In this document: piece after piece, positions 35,178 to 44,800 of the stretch | Numbering within the stretch: the stretch's first letter is position 1 | Layout: every line of letters starts with the position of its first letter | Assembly: GCA_020629635.1 (NCBI GenBank) | Contig: JAHDCX010000001.1 | Span: 17,647 to 76,942 of the forward strand | Source of the DNA: Acidimicrobiales bacterium | GTDB taxonomy: Bacteria; Actinomycetota; Acidimicrobiia; Acidimicrobiales; SHLQ01 | Length of the DNA: 59,296 nt | Direction: 5' to 3' | The notes under the pieces: model-generated | Databases searched by the model: none | Told to the model about the DNA's origin: nothing | The model's input: the letters and a program-made list of their open reading frames with translations, nothing else | Position numbers and translations under genes: made by a program

Positions 35178-36245
35178 GTGCAGGTGGCCATGCTCTTCGA
35201 GCAGAACTGGAACTCGGTTCCGGGTGGGACGGCCCGGTCGGTCAATCGGTTGGCCGAGGCACTCGTCGGCCACGGAGGCGTGGATCTCGTCGGGGTCCAC
35301 GGCGGGCACCGCCGAACGCCGTCGCTTCCCCTGCCGGACGGACTCGCCGGCATCCGTCCGATCGCGACTCCGGGTCGTCTCCTGAATCAGGCCTGGAGCC
35401 TCGGGGTCGGACCCAGAATCGAATCGATCGTCCGTCCGGACCTCGTCCACGCGCCGGCCTACTTGTGGCCGCGGACCGACGCGCCGGTCGTCAGCCACCT
35501 CCACGATCTTGCGTTCGTGCGACACCCCGAGTGGTTCAGTGCAAATGGGGTCGGCTATCTGACGCGCTTTCTCGATCAGGTGCGGGCGTCGAACGGTCCG
35601 TGCATCGTCCCGACTGCGATCACCGCGGCGGACTGCGAAGCTGCGGGCATCGCTGCCGAACGACTCCACGTCATTGCGTGGGGCGCCGATCCCGTGTCGG
35701 TCGAACCGGACCGAATCGAGGCGATGCTGAATCGTCTCCAGCTCGATGAGCCGCCCGTGCTCTTCGTCGGGACACTCGAGCCACGCAAGAACCTCGAGAC
35801 GCTCGCACGCGCAATGCAACGGCTCCCTCACCGAACGCTCGTGGTGGTCGGGCCGAGTGGCTGGGGAAACGTCACCCCGCCCGCCGACGCGCTCGTGCTT
35901 GGAGAGGTCAGCGACGACGACCTGTCCACGCTCTATGCGTGTGCCGGGGTGCTCGCGTATCCGAGCCTCTTCGAAGGGTTCGGGCTGCCCGTCCTCGAAG
36001 CGATGGCGCATCGCACCGCAGTCGTCGTCGCCGAGCACACCGCTCCGGCGGAGATCGCCGGAGCAGCGGGCATCGCCGTCGACCCACGAGACCCGATCCA
36101 GCTCGCCGATGCAATCGAATCCGTGCTCGAGGATGCGTCGTTGCGCAATCGACTCCGGCGCGCCGCACGGGCACGAGTGTCCGGGTTCGGCTGGGACCGC
36201 ACCGCCGCGTCCACGATCGCCGTCTACGAATCGGTGGCCGAGTGA
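35178..36245 (+). CDS. Family 4 glycosyltransferase (first of three)
   Basis: A 355-residue GT-B retaining transferase. PGGTARSVNRLAEAL is the acceptor-side loop, VLFVGTLEPRKNLETLARAM starts the donor-side half, and PSLFEGFGLPVLEAMA is the EGFGLP...EA nucleotide-sugar motif. It transfers a sugar to a growing lipid-linked glycan at the cytosolic face. Donor and acceptor are not readable from sequence, but UDP-xylose and UDP-glucuronate are made next door. The stop overlaps the start of the next transferase (GTGA). Confidence 0.88.
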   Translation: MQVAMLFEQNWNSVPGGTARSVNRLAEALVGHGGVDLVGVHGGHRRTPSLPLPDGLAGIRPIATPGRLLNQAWSLGVGPRIESIVRPDLVHAPAYLWPRTDAPVVSHLHDLAFVRHPEWFSANGVGYLTRFLDQVRASNGPCIVPTAITAADCEAAGIAAERLHVIAWGADPVSVEPDRIEAMLNRLQLDEPPVLFVGTLEPRKNLETLARAMQRLPHRTLVVVGPSGWGNVTPPADALVLGEVSDDDLSTLYACAGVLAYPSLFEGFGLPVLEAMAHRTAVVVAEHTAPAEIAGAAGIAVDPRDPIQLADAIESVLEDASLRNRLRRAARARVSGFGWDRTAASTIAVYESVAE

Positions 36246-37345
36246 GCGCCAACGAGCGACCTCTCGTCGTCGGCGTCAACCTCGCCTGGCTGCGCCCGGG
36301 ACAGGTCGGCGGAACCGAGACCTACGCACGGCGATGGCTCGACGCCGTCTCACATCACACCGGTCATCGGATCATCGCCTACGGGAGCGAGCCGGCCCTC
36401 GCCGCGGTCTGCCCACCCGCGGTCGTCCGGCGACCCCTTCCGATACCGGCCGTCCCTGCGGCTCGGGTCGGCGCCGAACGCAGCATCCTTCGGCGAGCAA
36501 TGCACTCGGATCGCTGCGACATTCTCCAGCACCTCGGCGGCACTCTGCCCTTCGTCTCCGAGACGCCGACCGCCGTGACAATCCACGATCTCCAGCCGCT
36601 CGAATCCCCGCAGAACTTCGGTGGCGTCAAGCAGCAGTGGCTCGCCCGTCAGCTGCCCGTCGCCATGCGTGACGCGTCGGCCATCTGCACGCCGAGCGAA
36701 TGGGTGGCGGGTCGTGTCGGGGCTCACGGGGGACGAGACCACGTCGCCCATGTGCCGGCGTATGCGACACCCCGGGTCGTCGACGTGACGGCACCGATGC
36801 CGACCGGGCCCTACGTGCTCTACCCAGCCATGACGATGCGGCACAAGAACCACGACACGCTCTTCCGGGCCCTGGCCATCGCCCGACAATCCCGACAAGA
36901 CCTGCGTCTCGTGTGCACGGGCGCCCGCGGGCGCCACGACGAGGAGATTCGCCGGAGCGCCGCAGCCGTCGAGGGCGTCGACATGCTCGGCCTGGTCGCT
37001 CCGTCCCGCTACGACGAGCTGCTCTCGGGAGCCGAGCAAGTGCTCTTTCCCTCGCGATATGAGGGGTTCGGCCTACCCATTCTCGAAGCGCAGATGGCGG
37101 GCGTCCCGGTGGTGGTGTCGTCGAGTACGGCGCTTCCGGAGGTCGCAGGCCCACGCACGCGCATCCTCGACCCCGGAAACGTCCACGGCTGGGCCAAAGC
37201 CATGATCGACGTGCCGAAGGGGGAGGAGCGCCGACGACTGATCGAAGCCGGGTTCGCCAACGCCGCCCGATACGGCGCAGAGCGGACGGCGCAACGCCAG
37301 GACGAGGTCTGGGCGCGGATCGTCGCCCGGCCGCCGGGCGATTAG
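36242..37345 (+). CDS. Family 4 glycosyltransferase (second of three)
   Basis: A 367-residue GT-B transferase: PGQVGGTETYARRWLDAV near the start, VTIHDLQPLESPQNF in the middle, YVLYPAMTMRHKNHDTLFRAL and FPSRYEGFGLPILEAQMAG in the donor domain. It is translationally coupled to the previous gene by a GTGA overlap. The two are related in layout but not close copies. The TAG stop forms the first half of TAGGGT before the third transferase. Confidence 0.88.
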   Translation: MSANERPLVVGVNLAWLRPGQVGGTETYARRWLDAVSHHTGHRIIAYGSEPALAAVCPPAVVRRPLPIPAVPAARVGAERSILRRAMHSDRCDILQHLGGTLPFVSETPTAVTIHDLQPLESPQNFGGVKQQWLARQLPVAMRDASAICTPSEWVAGRVGAHGGRDHVAHVPAYATPRVVDVTAPMPTGPYVLYPAMTMRHKNHDTLFRALAIARQSRQDLRLVCTGARGRHDEEIRRSAAAVEGVDMLGLVAPSRYDELLSGAEQVLFPSRYEGFGLPILEAQMAGVPVVVSSSTALPEVAGPRTRILDPGNVHGWAKAMIDVPKGEERRRLIEAGFANAARYGAERTAQRQDEVWARIVARPPGD

Positions 37346-37348
37346 GGT
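37343..37348 (+). promoter_or_regulatory. -10 element formed by a glycosyltransferase stop codon
   Basis: TAGGGT. The first three bases are the stop codon of the preceding gene, and the next GTG start is 9 bases further. Confidence 0.4.
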
Positions 37349-37357
37349 GACCGGCCG

Positions 37358-38581
37358 GTGAAGATCCAGGTCCTCTGCCCCCATTTCGCTCCAGACAGCG
37401 CGCCGACGGGCGAGTTCATGACCGCCATCGTCGAACACCTCGGCGCCATGGGCCACGAGCTGCACGTCATCACGGCGCTGCCGTGGTACCGCGAACATGC
37501 CGTCGAGGAGGGATGGGGTGGTCGCCTCGTGCGGACCGAACGCACGTCGTGGGGTCGCGTGACGCGCTTGCACCCGTTCCCGACAGACAAAACCAACATC
37601 GCGGCGAGGGGGGTCGCCTTCGCAGGCTTCACCGCGATGGGGCTGATCGCGTCGGTGGTCGACCGGTTCGATCCCGACGTCGTGTTCGCCATGTCGCCCC
37701 CGCTCTCGCTCGGCGTCGCCAGCTGGGCGGCCGCGGCTCGACACCGGACCCCATTCGTCTTCAACATCCAGGACGTGTTTCCGGACGTGGCGATCGAAAC
37801 CGGGACGATCTCGAGTCCTCGGGTCATCGACGCCACCAAGCGACTCGAAAAGTTCGTCTACGACCGCGCCGACGTCGTCACGGTCCTCAGCGCAGAGATG
37901 CAACGCAACGTCGACGGCAAGACCGAGACCGAAACCGAGATCATTCCGAACTTCGTCGATACCGACGTGTTCGTTCCCCAACCTCGCGAGAACGCCTACC
38001 GCCGCGAGTTCGGTCTCGAGGGCAAGCGCGTCGTGATGTACTGCGGCAACGTCGGCTTCTCCCAGTCCATCGAGTTGCTCGCCGATGCCGCACGGGACCT
38101 CCGTGATCTCGAGGACGTCGTCTTCGTCGTCAACGGCGGGGGTTCGGCAATCGCCGAGGTCGAACGTCGTTCCGAGGGTCTCGACAACTTCCGAATCATT
38201 CCGTACCAGCCCGTCGAGCGCGTGCCGGAGGTGCTCGCTGCTGCGGACATTCACGTGATTCCGCTCCGGAAGGGGCTGGCGTGGTCGAGCGTGCCGTCCA
38301 AGCTCTACAAGATTCTGGCGGTGCAACGCCCGGTGATCGCGAGTGTCGATGAGGGAACCGAGGTCGGCAATGTCGTCGTCGAGGCGGGCGCAGGACACGC
38401 CGTTCCGCCCGACAATGCGGCCCCGCTGGTCGAAAGCCTCCGGACCCTCCTGGGTGACCCGGAGTCCGCGGAGGCCATGGGAGTTGCCGGTCGTGCGTGG
38501 GTCGAGCAGTGGGTGGGTCCCCAGCGTGCCGCCGAACGGTACGAGGCGTTGTTTGCTCGGTTGATCGAGTCCCGCGGGTGA
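37358..38581 (+). CDS. Family 4 glycosyltransferase (third of three, WcaI/WbuB-like)
   Basis: A 407-residue transferase of the WcaI/WbuB-like type. The N-terminal LCPHFAPDSAPTGEFMTAIVEHL is characteristic, PFVFNIQDVFPDVA lies in the cleft, and VVMYCGNVGFSQSIELLADA begins the donor half. These enzymes usually add a first or second sugar of an O-antigen or capsule-like unit. The GTG at 37358 fits the TAGGGT element. With the two previous genes it suggests at least three sugar additions to one polymer. Confidence 0.85.
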   Translation: MKIQVLCPHFAPDSAPTGEFMTAIVEHLGAMGHELHVITALPWYREHAVEEGWGGRLVRTERTSWGRVTRLHPFPTDKTNIAARGVAFAGFTAMGLIASVVDRFDPDVVFAMSPPLSLGVASWAAAARHRTPFVFNIQDVFPDVAIETGTISSPRVIDATKRLEKFVYDRADVVTVLSAEMQRNVDGKTETETEIIPNFVDTDVFVPQPRENAYRREFGLEGKRVVMYCGNVGFSQSIELLADAARDLRDLEDVVFVVNGGGSAIAEVERRSEGLDNFRIIPYQPVERVPEVLAAADIHVIPLRKGLAWSSVPSKLYKILAVQRPVIASVDEGTEVGNVVVEAGAGHAVPPDNAAPLVESLRTLLGDPESAEAMGVAGRAWVEQWVGPQRAAERYEALFARLIESRG

Positions 38582-38605
38582 TCAGGAACGGCGGAGCGGC
38601 GTGGA

Positions 38606-38611
38606 TAGCAT
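38606..38611 (+). promoter_or_regulatory. -10 element of the gene at 38620
   Basis: TAGCAT, 8 bases before the GTG start. Confidence 0.45.
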
Positions 38612-38619
38612 GATCGACC

Positions 38620-39516
38620 GTGGCTAAGGACGATTCCAACAACAAGAACGCTGCGTCGGACTCCTCGAAGAAGGTCGCCAAGGCGGCCCGAGCGGGTCAG
38701 ACGCCAGCAGCGGCGAGCGGGCGCGAAAATCGCCAGCTCGGCTTCCCCGCAGCACTCGCCGGCATCATCATCGCCGGCGTCGCTCTGGTGGCCGTGTCGT
38801 GGAACAGCCGAGACGCCGAGGCGCTCACCCCCACCTTCGACAACCACTGGCACGTCGCCTACGGCATCTATGACTGCCAGACCGGCGGTTTTCTGCCCAA
38901 CCTCGCCGATCCGGGTACCGCCAACGCCGGTATTCACACCCACGGCGACGGCGTTGTGCACATCCATCCGTTCAGCTCGAGCGCAACCGGCGACGACGCA
39001 CAGCTGATTCGCTTCCTCGAAGCCACGAACACCGAGATCCGCGACGACGCCGAGATGACCTTCCGCGACCGTGAGGCGCTGGTTGAGGGCGTCGACTGTG
39101 ATGGCGAAGAAGCGGTCCTGCAGGTGGCTCGGTTCGACCCCAACCAGACCGAACCGTCCGAGATCCTCACCGAGGATCTCGTCGACTTCCGATTCCAGCG
39201 AGACCAGGAGATGGTCGTCATCGCGTTGGCCCCAGTCGGCTTCGAGATTCCTCCGCCGCCGCAGGCAAACATCGACCAAGCCGCAGCGGCCTCGCCGAAC
39301 ATCTTGCGCACGGACGGGCTCAACGACCTCGACTCGAGCGGCGGAGCCGGATTCGACGATGACGGCAACCTGCTCGACCAGGACGGCAACATCATCCTCA
39401 ACGACGACGGTGAGCCCATCAACATCAACGATCTGCTCGTCGAGCAGACCGAGACGGGCGACGACGCCGGCGACGACACCGAATCAGACGACAGCGACGC
39501 CGAATCAGACGGCTGA
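38620..39516 (+). CDS. Membrane-anchored protein with a histidine-rich domain and acidic tail
   Basis: A 298-residue protein. A basic, alanine-rich N-terminus leads to one membrane span (GFPAALAGIIIAGVALVAVSW, about 45-63). The outside domain holds DNHWHVAYGIYDC and GIHTHGDGVVHIHPF, a dense set of histidines that could bind metal. After about residue 210 comes a low-complexity acidic region with DDDGNLLDQDGNIILNDDGEP, resembling repeated calcium-binding loops, ending in Asp/Glu-rich residues. I know the HTHGDG pattern from other actinobacterial hypothetical proteins but no function for it. It lies between glycosyltransferases and the cytidylyltransferase-like gene. Confidence 0.65.
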   Translation: MAKDDSNNKNAASDSSKKVAKAARAGQTPAAASGRENRQLGFPAALAGIIIAGVALVAVSWNSRDAEALTPTFDNHWHVAYGIYDCQTGGFLPNLADPGTANAGIHTHGDGVVHIHPFSSSATGDDAQLIRFLEATNTEIRDDAEMTFRDREALVEGVDCDGEEAVLQVARFDPNQTEPSEILTEDLVDFRFQRDQEMVVIALAPVGFEIPPPPQANIDQAAAASPNILRTDGLNDLDSSGGAGFDDDGNLLDQDGNIILNDDGEPININDLLVEQTETGDDAGDDTESDDSDAESDG

Positions 39517-39534
39517 TCGCAGACGTGTTGAGGG

Positions 39535-40017
39535 TCAGGTCGTCTCTGACGGCGGGGCGCTCATCTCGTCTTCGAGACCCAACTCAACGTTGATTCGGCT
39601 CGAGGAGTCCTTCTTCTCGGTGCCGCCCATGTCGAAGACCATCTCGATGCCGTGTGTCTCACACACGGAGGCTTCGGGGACGAACTCGGGCTTGCGATCG
39701 CCGCCGTTGCCGAAGACCAGCTGATAACGCTCACCGAAGTCCGCGGCAGCCTTCTCCAACGATGCCGAAACGGTTCGGTCCTCGTCCACGGCCACGAAGG
39801 CGTGGTCGACGACGCCGAGGGCCTGCACGATGCGGAGACGATCCGACTCGTCGATGATGACCTTGCCCTTCTTCATCACCTGCTGGGCGTTGTTGTTCAC
39901 GATCACGATGACCGCATCGCCCCGCCGTGCAGCGTCTTCGATCATGTCGAGATGGCCGGTGTGGAGCGGGCTGAAATAGCCGCTGATGATGATGGCGGTG
40001 GGTTGCTGTTCGCTCAC
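39535..40017 (-). CDS. Cytidylyltransferase-fold nucleotidyltransferase
   Basis: A 160-residue enzyme with the HxGH signature (GYFSPLHTGHLDMIEDA) and a C-terminal SSSRI, the layout of RfaE2/TagD-like nucleotidyltransferases that activate a phosphosugar or phospho-alcohol with CTP or ATP. The family usually has a GGD motif before the substrate loop, and FGNGGDRKPEF matches. The GTG start at 40017 follows AAAGGA by about 6 bases. Its substrate is unknown. It is not CofC, since it lacks the fold motifs of that family. The neighbouring envelope genes suggest a glycan precursor. Confidence 0.75.
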   Translation of the reverse strand: MSEQQPTAIIISGYFSPLHTGHLDMIEDAARRGDAVIVIVNNNAQQVMKKGKVIIDESDRLRIVQALGVVDHAFVAVDEDRTVSASLEKAAADFGERYQLVFGNGGDRKPEFVPEASVCETHGIEMVFDMGGTEKKDSSSRINVELGLEDEMSAPPSETT

Positions 40018-40057
40018 GTTGAGTCCTTTCGGCGTGGCTGTTCCTGTCGGCTCATCG

Positions 40058-40074
40058 CTCAGGTTTGCTGAGCC
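40058..40074 (-). terminator. Hairpin between cofE and the cytidylyltransferase gene
   Basis: GCTCAG, loop GTTTG, CTGAGC gives a perfect 6-bp stem in the 93-base gap. No T-run follows on either strand, so termination is only suggested. The gap also holds two copies of CGGTCACCGGAAC at 40093 and 40108. Confidence 0.3.
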
Positions 40075-40110
40075 GCCGTGTTCATGGAACGACGGTCACC
40101 GGAACGGCGG

Positions 40111-40839
40111 TCACCGGAACAGATCGTCTTGTGGGTCACGGACGATTTCGTCGGCCACCGACCCACGACGCATCCACGAAGATGGAATGCCCCGGACGAT
40201 GGCGGCGGCAACACCAGCGGCCTTGCCCATGACGAGGTCTGCTGCTGCGGCGATCTCGTCGACGACGGCGACCTCGGTGACCTGGAGCTCCCGGCCGAGC
40301 GCATCGTTGGTGCCCCGCAGGTCGAGGATCGGCCCGATGCCGGCGCTACCGATGGCCACGTCGGTGACGCCACGGCGCCACGGCCGACCAAAGGTGTCGG
40401 AGACGATCACCCCGACGTCGACCCCGCGCTTGGCGCGGATCACGTCGCGGATCCGGCGCGCCGACCGATCCGAATCGACGGGCAGCAACGCGGCCTGGCC
40501 GGACTCCACATTGCTGAGATCGACGCCCGCGTTTGCACAGACAAAGCCGTGGGTCGTCTGCGAGATGATCAGGTCACCTCGGCGTCGAAGGATCCGGACG
40601 GATTCGTCCTCGACGATTGCCTTGTGGCCACGCGGGTCAGTCGTATCGATTTCGACGAGGCGGTTCTCGGCCTTCGAGACGACCTTCTGGGTCACGACGA
40701 CGACATCGCCGCCAACGTAGTCGGCGGCATCGGCGATGATCGCGGCGAGATCGTCGCCGGGACGAATCTCGGGAATTCCGCCGATCGGCACGATGGTCAG
40801 ACCCGCAGGCGGCTGTTCGAGCGAGTCGTCGTCGGTCAT
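40111..40839 (-). CDS. cofE: Coenzyme F420-0:L-glutamate ligase
   Basis: A 242-residue enzyme that adds gamma-linked glutamates to F420-0. GDDLAAIIADAADYVGGDVVVVTQKVVSKAENR, then VVTQK, SDTFGRPWRRG and DLRGTNDALGR are family landmarks. In mycobacteria this protein (FbiB) has an extra C-terminal nitroreductase-like domain that reduces dehydro-F420. That domain is absent here, so the step must be done by another protein. The ATG overlaps the cofD stop (ATGA), so the two F420 genes are coupled. Confidence 0.92.
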   Translation of the reverse strand: MTDDDSLEQPPAGLTIVPIGGIPEIRPGDDLAAIIADAADYVGGDVVVVTQKVVSKAENRLVEIDTTDPRGHKAIVEDESVRILRRRGDLIISQTTHGFVCANAGVDLSNVESGQAALLPVDSDRSARRIRDVIRAKRGVDVGVIVSDTFGRPWRRGVTDVAIGSAGIGPILDLRGTNDALGRELQVTEVAVVDEIAAAADLVMGKAAGVAAAIVRGIPSSWMRRGSVADEIVRDPQDDLFR

Positions 40840-41798
40840 CGTGATCCTCTCGGCAACGGCGCGGTCACCGTCAGGGCTGCGAGGCGGGCGGCCGCCCCGG
40901 CATCGGACATGATCGTATTGGTCACGATCGGGACGGCGCCCGTCGATCGCACATCGCCGGCCAGCGCGGCGTCCAGATCGTCGATGACGAAGCCGTCGAG
41001 GAGATCCTGGTATCGATGGGCGACGCCGGCGGCGTCGGGGCGCTCGCCGAGCTCCTGCATCATGCGGGCAGCGGGACCTTTGAGGGCTTCGCCACCGATC
41101 AACGGTGAGATTCCGATGACCGGGACCGGCGCCGCTTGAATCGCTTCGCGGAGTCCGGGTACCGCCAGGACCGGATCGATCGACACGAAGGGGTTGGATG
41201 GGGCGATCACAATGCGGTCCGCCGCCTCGAGTGCGGTCGAGACCGCCGGCGACAACGAGGCCTCGTCCGCCCCGGCAAATCGAACAGCGGAGATGGCCAC
41301 GTCGTGACGTCGCTCGACGAAGTACCGCTGGAACGAGATTTCCGTCGCTGGCTGCGGGCCCTCCGCAAGGGTTACGAACGTCCGGATCGGATCGTCGGTG
41401 ACGGGAAGAATGTCGATGGTGACCCCTAACCGATCGGCGATCGTCCGAGTCACTTCGGTGAGCGTCGCCCCGGCTGCGAGGCGGCCGGTCCGATAGAGAT
41501 GCAGTCCGAGATCGCGGTCGCCAAGGCTGAACCAATCCGCACCGGGTTCGAGTTCGCCCAGCACCTCCATGGCCGACCAGTGCTCATCGCGAACTCCCCA
41601 GCCTCGCTCGGGGTCGATCCGATCGGCGAGGGTGTAGGTGATCGTGTCGATGTCCGGGCTGATGTTGAGTCCGTGCAGCACCATGTCGTCGGCGACATTG
41701 ACGATCGCCGTGACCGACGCGTCCGGCGTTCCCGCCAGACAGGCGCGAAGAAACCGTGCTGCGCCGACACCGCCGCAAAGGACCACGAGCCGGGTCAT
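40836..41798 (-). CDS. cofD: 2-phospho-L-lactate / phosphoenolpyruvate transferase of F420 synthesis
   Basis: A 320-residue enzyme (FbiA in mycobacteria) that joins the guanylated three-carbon unit to the deazaflavin Fo. LCGGVGAARFLRACLAG is the N-terminal signature, NVADDMVLHGLNISPDIDTITYTL the active-site stretch, and SNPFVSIDPVL the Fo/GDP site. The first gene of the cofD-cofE pair, it starts 74 bases from the divergent GT2 gene. cofC and the Fo synthase are not in the window. Confidence 0.94.
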   Translation of the reverse strand: MTRLVVLCGGVGAARFLRACLAGTPDASVTAIVNVADDMVLHGLNISPDIDTITYTLADRIDPERGWGVRDEHWSAMEVLGELEPGADWFSLGDRDLGLHLYRTGRLAAGATLTEVTRTIADRLGVTIDILPVTDDPIRTFVTLAEGPQPATEISFQRYFVERRHDVAISAVRFAGADEASLSPAVSTALEAADRIVIAPSNPFVSIDPVLAVPGLREAIQAAPVPVIGISPLIGGEALKGPAARMMQELGERPDAAGVAHRYQDLLDGFVIDDLDAALAGDVRSTGAVPIVTNTIMSDAGAAARLAALTVTAPLPRGSR

Positions 41799-41857
41799 CG
41801 GAGCGAGACGGGCGTCACGGTCGGTCTGCGTGCTGGGCGTCCGTGGCCATTCCCCGG

Positions 41858-41863
41858 TAGCGT
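41858..41863 (+). promoter_or_regulatory. -10 element of the GT2/membrane protein gene
   Basis: TAGCGT, 9 bases before GTG 41873. A second TAGCGG overlaps it at 41863-41868. Confidence 0.35.
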
Positions 41864-41872
41864 AGCGGCGCT

Positions 41873-44800
41873 GTGCAACCGGCTTCCGATCCCTCCCAAG
41901 CGGCGTCGCCGGCTCCTCCGCCGGTGCGGATCGTGATGCCAACGAAGGCCGCCGGATCGTGGCTCGACGCCACGATGGCCTCCATCGCCGCGCAGGACTA
42001 CCCATCGCTGAACGTCACGGTCGTGCACGCTCCCGGCGAGGCCGACTTGCTCGAGATGCATCGCCGAACCCTGCCCGACCTGCAACTGGTCGAATCCGCC
42101 GACGGAGCGGGCTTCGGGCGTCAGGTGATGCAGGCGATCGAATCGGCGACTGAACCGCTGCTGTTGATCTGCCACGACGACGTGCGGTTCGAGCCGGGTG
42201 CGGTGTCGGCGCTCGTGAAAGAACGGCTTCGCCGCGCCGATGACCGGGCAATCATTGCCCCGAAGTTGGTGGACTGGAACGACCCGACCCAACTGATGCC
42301 GGGAGCGTTCGAGGCCGATCGGTTCGGAGCGACCGCGGCGATGAGCCGGCCCGGAGATCTCGACCAGGGCCAGCAGGATCGCGTCGCAGACATCTTCGGG
42401 TCCGGCACCCCGGCCCTGCTCCTCGACCGCAAGGGGTTGCTGCAGGTCGGCGGATTCGATCCGGCGATCGATTGGCATGGCGAGGCCCACGACATCTGCC
42501 TTCGCATGCGTCTGGCTGGGGCACGCGTGGTCCTGGCCTCGGCCGCTGTCGTCCGACACCGTGCGGCGTGGGACGAACGTGAGGGCGTGCAGGAGACCTT
42601 CCGGCTGAGACGGCACCAGATGCGATCGGTTCTCGGTGCGGCCCGCGGGGTCGAAACCGTCCAGCTGCTCGTGTCGTTCGCCGTGTTGCACCTGATCGAA
42701 GCTGTCGTCGCGCTCGTGCGACTCGACCTCGGCGAGCTGCTCTCGATCCCGGCCGCCTGGCTCTGGAATCTTCGCCACGCCGGCTCGCTCCGTGAGCGAC
42801 GGTCGACGATGAACGATGCCCGGACGATGCAGAGCGACGAGCTCCGATTGGTTCGACGTCGCGGCAGTATTCGTATCGCCGACTCGGTCGATCGACGAAT
42901 CACGAACCGCGAGGACGCCACCGAACGCGGCGAACAGACCATCTCTCCGGTCCGAGTGGCTGGTGCGGGCGTGATCGGCGCCCTGCTGCTCTTTGGCGCC
43001 AGACACCTTCTCACTCGTCCCATCCCGCAGGTGGGAGAGTTTCGGGCGGTTCCCGACGATCTCGGCACGCTGACGGGAAGCTGGTGGAGCGCGCTCCGAA
43101 CAGCGGGCATGGGGGCCGAGGGGTATGCGTCGTTTGCGCTGCCGCTTCTCGACGTTCTCGGGATCGTCACGTTCGGCTCGGCAGGGCTGCTTCGGGCGCT
43201 GCTGATGCTCGCGCCGATCCCCGTCGGGGTCATCGGTGCCTGGCGCTTGTTCAACCGCTCGGCGAGCGACCGGGCACCCGTCGCTGCGGCGGCCCTCTAC
43301 GCGGCCTCCCCGCTCCCCTACAACGCCGTGGTCGGGGGCTCGTGGCAGGCGTTGATGCTGTACGCATCGGCCCCGTGGATGGTGGCGAGCATCATCGGCG
43401 TCGTCCGGAGCCCGAGCTTTGGGCTGGCGAGGCCGCGCAACGTGAGCATCACCGCCTTGGCGACGATCCTGGCCGTCGTTGGTGCGTTCACCCCCTGGGT
43501 CGCCATGGTCTTCGCGATCCTCGTCGTCGGCTACGTGCTCGGCTCGTTCCTGGCCGGAGACATGCGTGGCGTCGCCGTCCTGATTCCGACCGCCGCCATC
43601 GCAGCGGCGATCGCTGCAGCACTCAACGCCCCTCACCTGCTCGGTTTCGATCGCTGGTACCTCTTCGGAACGGCAAGCCGTTCCGAGGTCACCGACACGA
43701 CGCTCGCCTCCCTGCTCACGCTCGACACTGGTCCAATCGGGTCGCCGCTCTTTGGATGGTCGCTCCTCGCCGTTGCCCTGTTCCCGGTGCTCTCGGGCAC
43801 CGGGGCACGTTTCACCTGGGCGATGCGAGTCTGGGGCTGGATGCTGCTGACGTGGGCGATCGTGTGGGCGTCGGCACGTGGCTGGTCGCCGGTCGGGCTC
43901 CCCGTGCTCGAGATGATGCTGGTCCCGGTCAGCCTGGGCTTCGCCATCCTGGGAGGCATCGGCGCTCAGGTGATCGACATCGACCTGTCGGGTGCCCGAG
44001 CCCGTCGGACCATTCCGGCGGTCATCGCCGTGGTCGGTTTCGCCGTCGCCATGCTGCCGATGATCGAGGGTGCGGCGTCCGGGCGTTGGGGACTCGCCCG
44101 CACGGATCTGACGACCTCGTTCGGTGCGGTCGAGCCGCTCGACGACCTCGGTCCGTACCGCGTGGTGTGGATCGGCGATGCACACGTCCTCGGCGCATCT
44201 GCGGTGCCGACGGCCAACGGTCTCGCGTTCTTCACGTCGCTCGACGGTGCCCCCGACATCACGGCCCTGTGGGGCGGACCGGTTGACACCGCCACCGAGG
44301 AGTTGTCGGACACCATCGCTGCTGGCCTCGACGGGCGCACGTCACGTCTCGGGCGAGAACTCGCTGATTTCGGCGTTCGCTTTGTCGTGGTCGTCGATCA
44401 GCAGGCTCCGGTTCCCGAAGTCTCCCGACGAGACGTCGTGTCCGATGCTCGGGCCGTCGGCTTGTCGAAGCAGCTCGATCTCGTGCGTACCGGCGTCGTC
44501 AACCCAGCGGTCATCGTGTACGAGAACACCGCAGCCGCTCCCATGCACAGCGCAGTCGCTCCCGCCGCCCTCGAGGTCGGCAGGCTTGACGACGCGGCCC
44601 CCGCCGTCGCCGTGCGCGACGGTCACGCGGACTGGTCCGGGCAGGTACGCGTCGAGCGCGACGTGTACCTCGCCTGGCAGCCGTCGGACCGCTGGGAGCT
44701 GCGAGTTGATGGCATCGTCGCTCCACGGGTCGAGAACCCTGCCGTTGGTGTCGCCTTCGAGACCGCTGGCGCACCGGGCGCAGGGGACGCAACGCTGGGC

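Noticed and set aside
39535-40017. CofC (guanylyltransferase of F420 synthesis) because of its place next to cofE
   Set aside because: The sequence has the HxGH cytidylyltransferase signature and not the CofC fold motifs.
40093-40120. CGGTCACCGGAAC tandem pair after cofE
   Set aside because: Only two copies of 13 bases, 15 apart, partly inside the cofE end. No sign of function.
41795-44185. 796-aa minus-strand ORF opposite the GT2 giant
   Set aside because: Composition is Arg/Asp/Gly-rich without domains, and the plus-strand frame has clear GT2 and membrane features.
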